37,201 nucleotides of DNA from VGCC01 sp044375955 (GTDB lineage Bacteria; Actinomycetota; Actinomycetes; S36-B12). This document shows, piece by piece, positions 35,948-37,201 of the stretch (the first letter of the stretch is position 1; each line of letters begins with the position of its first letter). The position numbers were made by a program, and so were the translations under genes. The stretch covers positions 1 to 37,201 of the forward strand of contig JBILLS010000017.1 of NCBI GenBank assembly GCA_044375955.1. The letters run 5' to 3'. The notes under the pieces are model-generated. The model saw only the letters and a program-made list of their open reading frames with translations, did not search any database and was not told the origin of the DNA.

Positions 35948-37201
35948 ATGAATCGGTTGGCAGCCGCAACCTCGCCATACCTGCTCCAGCACGCGGACAA
36001 CCCCGTCGACTGGTGGGAGTGGACGGAGGCCGCCTTCGAGGAGGCCCGCCGCCGAGGTGTGCCGGTCTTCCTCTCCATCGGCTACTCGGCCTGCCACTGG
36101 TGCCATGTCATGGCGCACGAGTCCTTCGAGGATCCGGGTGTGGCCGCCTACCTCAACGAGCACTTCATCTCGATCAAGGTGGATCGCGAGGAACGTCCGG
36201 ACATCGACTCCATCTACATGGAGGCCACGGTTGCCATGACCGGGCACGGTGGATGGCCGATGTCGGTGTTCCTCGACCACGAGCAGCGGCCGTTCTACAC
36301 CGGCACCTATTTCCCGCCCACCCCGCGGCACGGGATGCCATCGTTCCCGCAACTCCTCCAGGCGATCTGGGAGGCGTGGGGCGAGCGCCGTGCGGATGTG
36401 GAGGCGACGGGGCAGCGCATCGTCGACGCCCTCGCCGCGCGGTCCCTACCTGCGTCGGGTTCCCGCCTACCTGCATTCGACGAGATGGCGATACCCGTGA
36501 ACGCGTTGGCCGCCTCCTTCGACCCCGTGTGGGGTGGCTTCGGCTCGGCTCCGAAGTTCCCACCGTCGATGGTGCTGGAGTTCCTACTGCGCTACGCGGC
36601 CAGGGACTCGGGGGAGATCGGACGGTCGGCGTTGACGATGGCGGAGCGCACGATGGAAGGCATGGCTCGCGGCGGAATGTACGACCAGCTGGGTGGTGGG
36701 TTCGCGCGGTACTCCGTCGATGCCCACTGGGTTGTCCCTCACTTCGAGAAAATGCTCTACGACAACGCGCTGCTGCTGCGCGTGTATCTGCACTGGTGGC
36801 GGCTAACGAGTTCGGAGTTCGCTCGTCGCGTCGTGCACGAGACCGCCGAGTTCCTGATCCGGGACCTGCGCACACCCGAGGGTGGATTCGCCTCCGCACT
36901 GGATGCCGATAGCGAGGGTGTCGAGGGCAAGTTCTACGCGTGGACGCGCGAGCAACTCATCGAGGTGCTGGGTGAGGAGGACGGGCGCTGGGCCGCGGAG
37001 GTCTTCACCGTCACAGACGCAGGCACGTTCGAGCACGGCGCGTCGGTGCTACAACTACTGACCGATCCCAGTGATCGTGATCGGTATGTCCGAGTGCGCG
37101 CGTCGCTGTGGGCTGCGCGGGAGACGCGGGTCCATCCAGGACGTGACGACAAAGTTGTGGCCGCGTGGAACGGATTGGCGATCGCGGCACTCGCCGAGGC
37201 C
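35948..37201 (+). CDS. DUF255 thioredoxin-like protein (YyaL family), 5' part
   Basis: The frame is open from ATG 35948 to the window edge (418 codons visible; family members have about 600-700 residues). The start MNRLAAATSPYLLQHADNPVDWW is typical, quoted here for Pro10-Tyr11 and the Trp pair. CHWC at 49-52 is the thioredoxin-like CxxC, within IGYSACHWCHVMAHESF. VDREERPDID, GHGGWPMSVFL and YDQLGGGFARYSVD follow, leading into an alpha/alpha-barrel glycosidase-like region (PHFEKMLYDNALLL). In mycobacteria it directly follows the mca-small protein pair (Rv1084); here 7.5 kb lie between. Exact activity unknown. Confidence 0.93.
   Translation, partial: MNRLAAATSPYLLQHADNPVDWWEWTEAAFEEARRRGVPVFLSIGYSACHWCHVMAHESFEDPGVAAYLNEHFISIKVDREERPDIDSIYMEATVAMTGHGGWPMSVFLDHEQRPFYTGTYFPPTPRHGMPSFPQLLQAIWEAWGERRADVEATGQRIVDALAARSLPASGSRLPAFDEMAIPVNALAASFDPVWGGFGSAPKFPPSMVLEFLLRYAARDSGEIGRSALTMAERTMEGMARGGMYDQLGGGFARYSVDAHWVVPHFEKMLYDNALLLRVYLHWWRLTSSEFARRVVHETAEFLIRDLRTPEGGFASALDADSEGVEGKFYAWTREQLIEVLGEEDGRWAAEVFTVTDAGTFEHGASVLQLLTDPSDRDRYVRVRASLWAARETRVHPGRDDKVVAAWNGLAIAALAEA

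Noticed and set aside
1..37201. Phage, transposase or integrase genes at the edges of the accessory blocks
   Set aside because: I looked for these at both blocks and saw none, nor any flanking direct repeats of useful length.

Overview
The window is high-GC DNA from an actinobacterium, most likely a mycothiol-making member of Actinomycetia. The evidence is a clear mycothiol S-conjugate amidase (Mca), many GTG starts, four-base gene overlaps, and two gene strings that I recognise from mycobacteria: eno-ftsB-DUF501-ppx (like Rv1023-Rv1026) and cbs-metB-greA-DUF4307-mca-small protein-DUF255 (like Rv1077-Rv1084). The synteny is from memory, not from a search. Genus cannot be told from the sequence alone. 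Coding density is very high: no gap without a gene exceeds about 150 bases.

Layout. 1-3731: end of an unknown gene, a membrane-anchored protein, enolase, FtsB/DivIC, DUF501 and a Ppx/GppA phosphatase. 3799-8024: a LacI-type regulator, a dienelactone-hydrolase-like enzyme, tryptophan 2,3-dioxygenase, a family-5 uracil-DNA glycosylase, an odd class-I tRNA with a UAA anticodon, and a Bax-inhibitor-1 membrane protein. 8028-13665: a metallo-beta-lactamase-fold hydrolase with a 91-aa partner, a CD225-type membrane protein, GMP synthase followed by a tandem repeat, a small membrane protein, a PIG-L deacetylase and a secreted peptidase-like protein. 13679-16866: cystathionine beta-synthase, MsrA and a cystathionine gamma-synthase/lyase, i.e. 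sulfur amino acid metabolism. 16863-26300: an accessory block with a four-gene operon (class I aldolase, Gfo/Idh/MocA dehydrogenase, MFS transporter, secreted sulfatase), a divergent FGGY sugar kinase, a metallohydrolase/DUF2786 pair and a drug-type ABC exporter. 26297-28455: greA, DUF4307, mca and a small membrane protein. 28442-35903: a second accessory block with SURF1, a VapBC module, a PfkB kinase, a DUF3817 protein, Ung, a molybdate regulator with ModA and ModB but no ModC, a DUF1801-MORN fusion, and an operon of YqhA, acetolactate decarboxylase and a tiny membrane protein. 35948 to the end: a DUF255 thioredoxin-like protein, cut by the window edge.

The strongest genome-wide signal is regulatory. 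At about 25 start codons a hexamer of form xANNNT (commonly TAGGGT, TACCCT, TAGTCT, CAGACT) lies exactly 6 to 8 bases upstream, which is where a sigma-70-type -10 element sits if transcription begins at the start codon. Most first genes of operons here are therefore probably read from leaderless mRNAs, while internal genes use GTGA/ATGA overlaps and a minority use Shine-Dalgarno sites. At three divergent gene pairs a single near-symmetric -10 element appears to serve both directions.

The best candidate for an undescribed pathway is the sulfatase/MFS/dehydrogenase/aldolase operon with its divergent FGGY kinase: its parts fit removal of sulfate outside the cell, uptake, oxidation, phosphorylation and aldol cleavage of an unknown sugar or polyol. 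The substrate is not evident from sequence.
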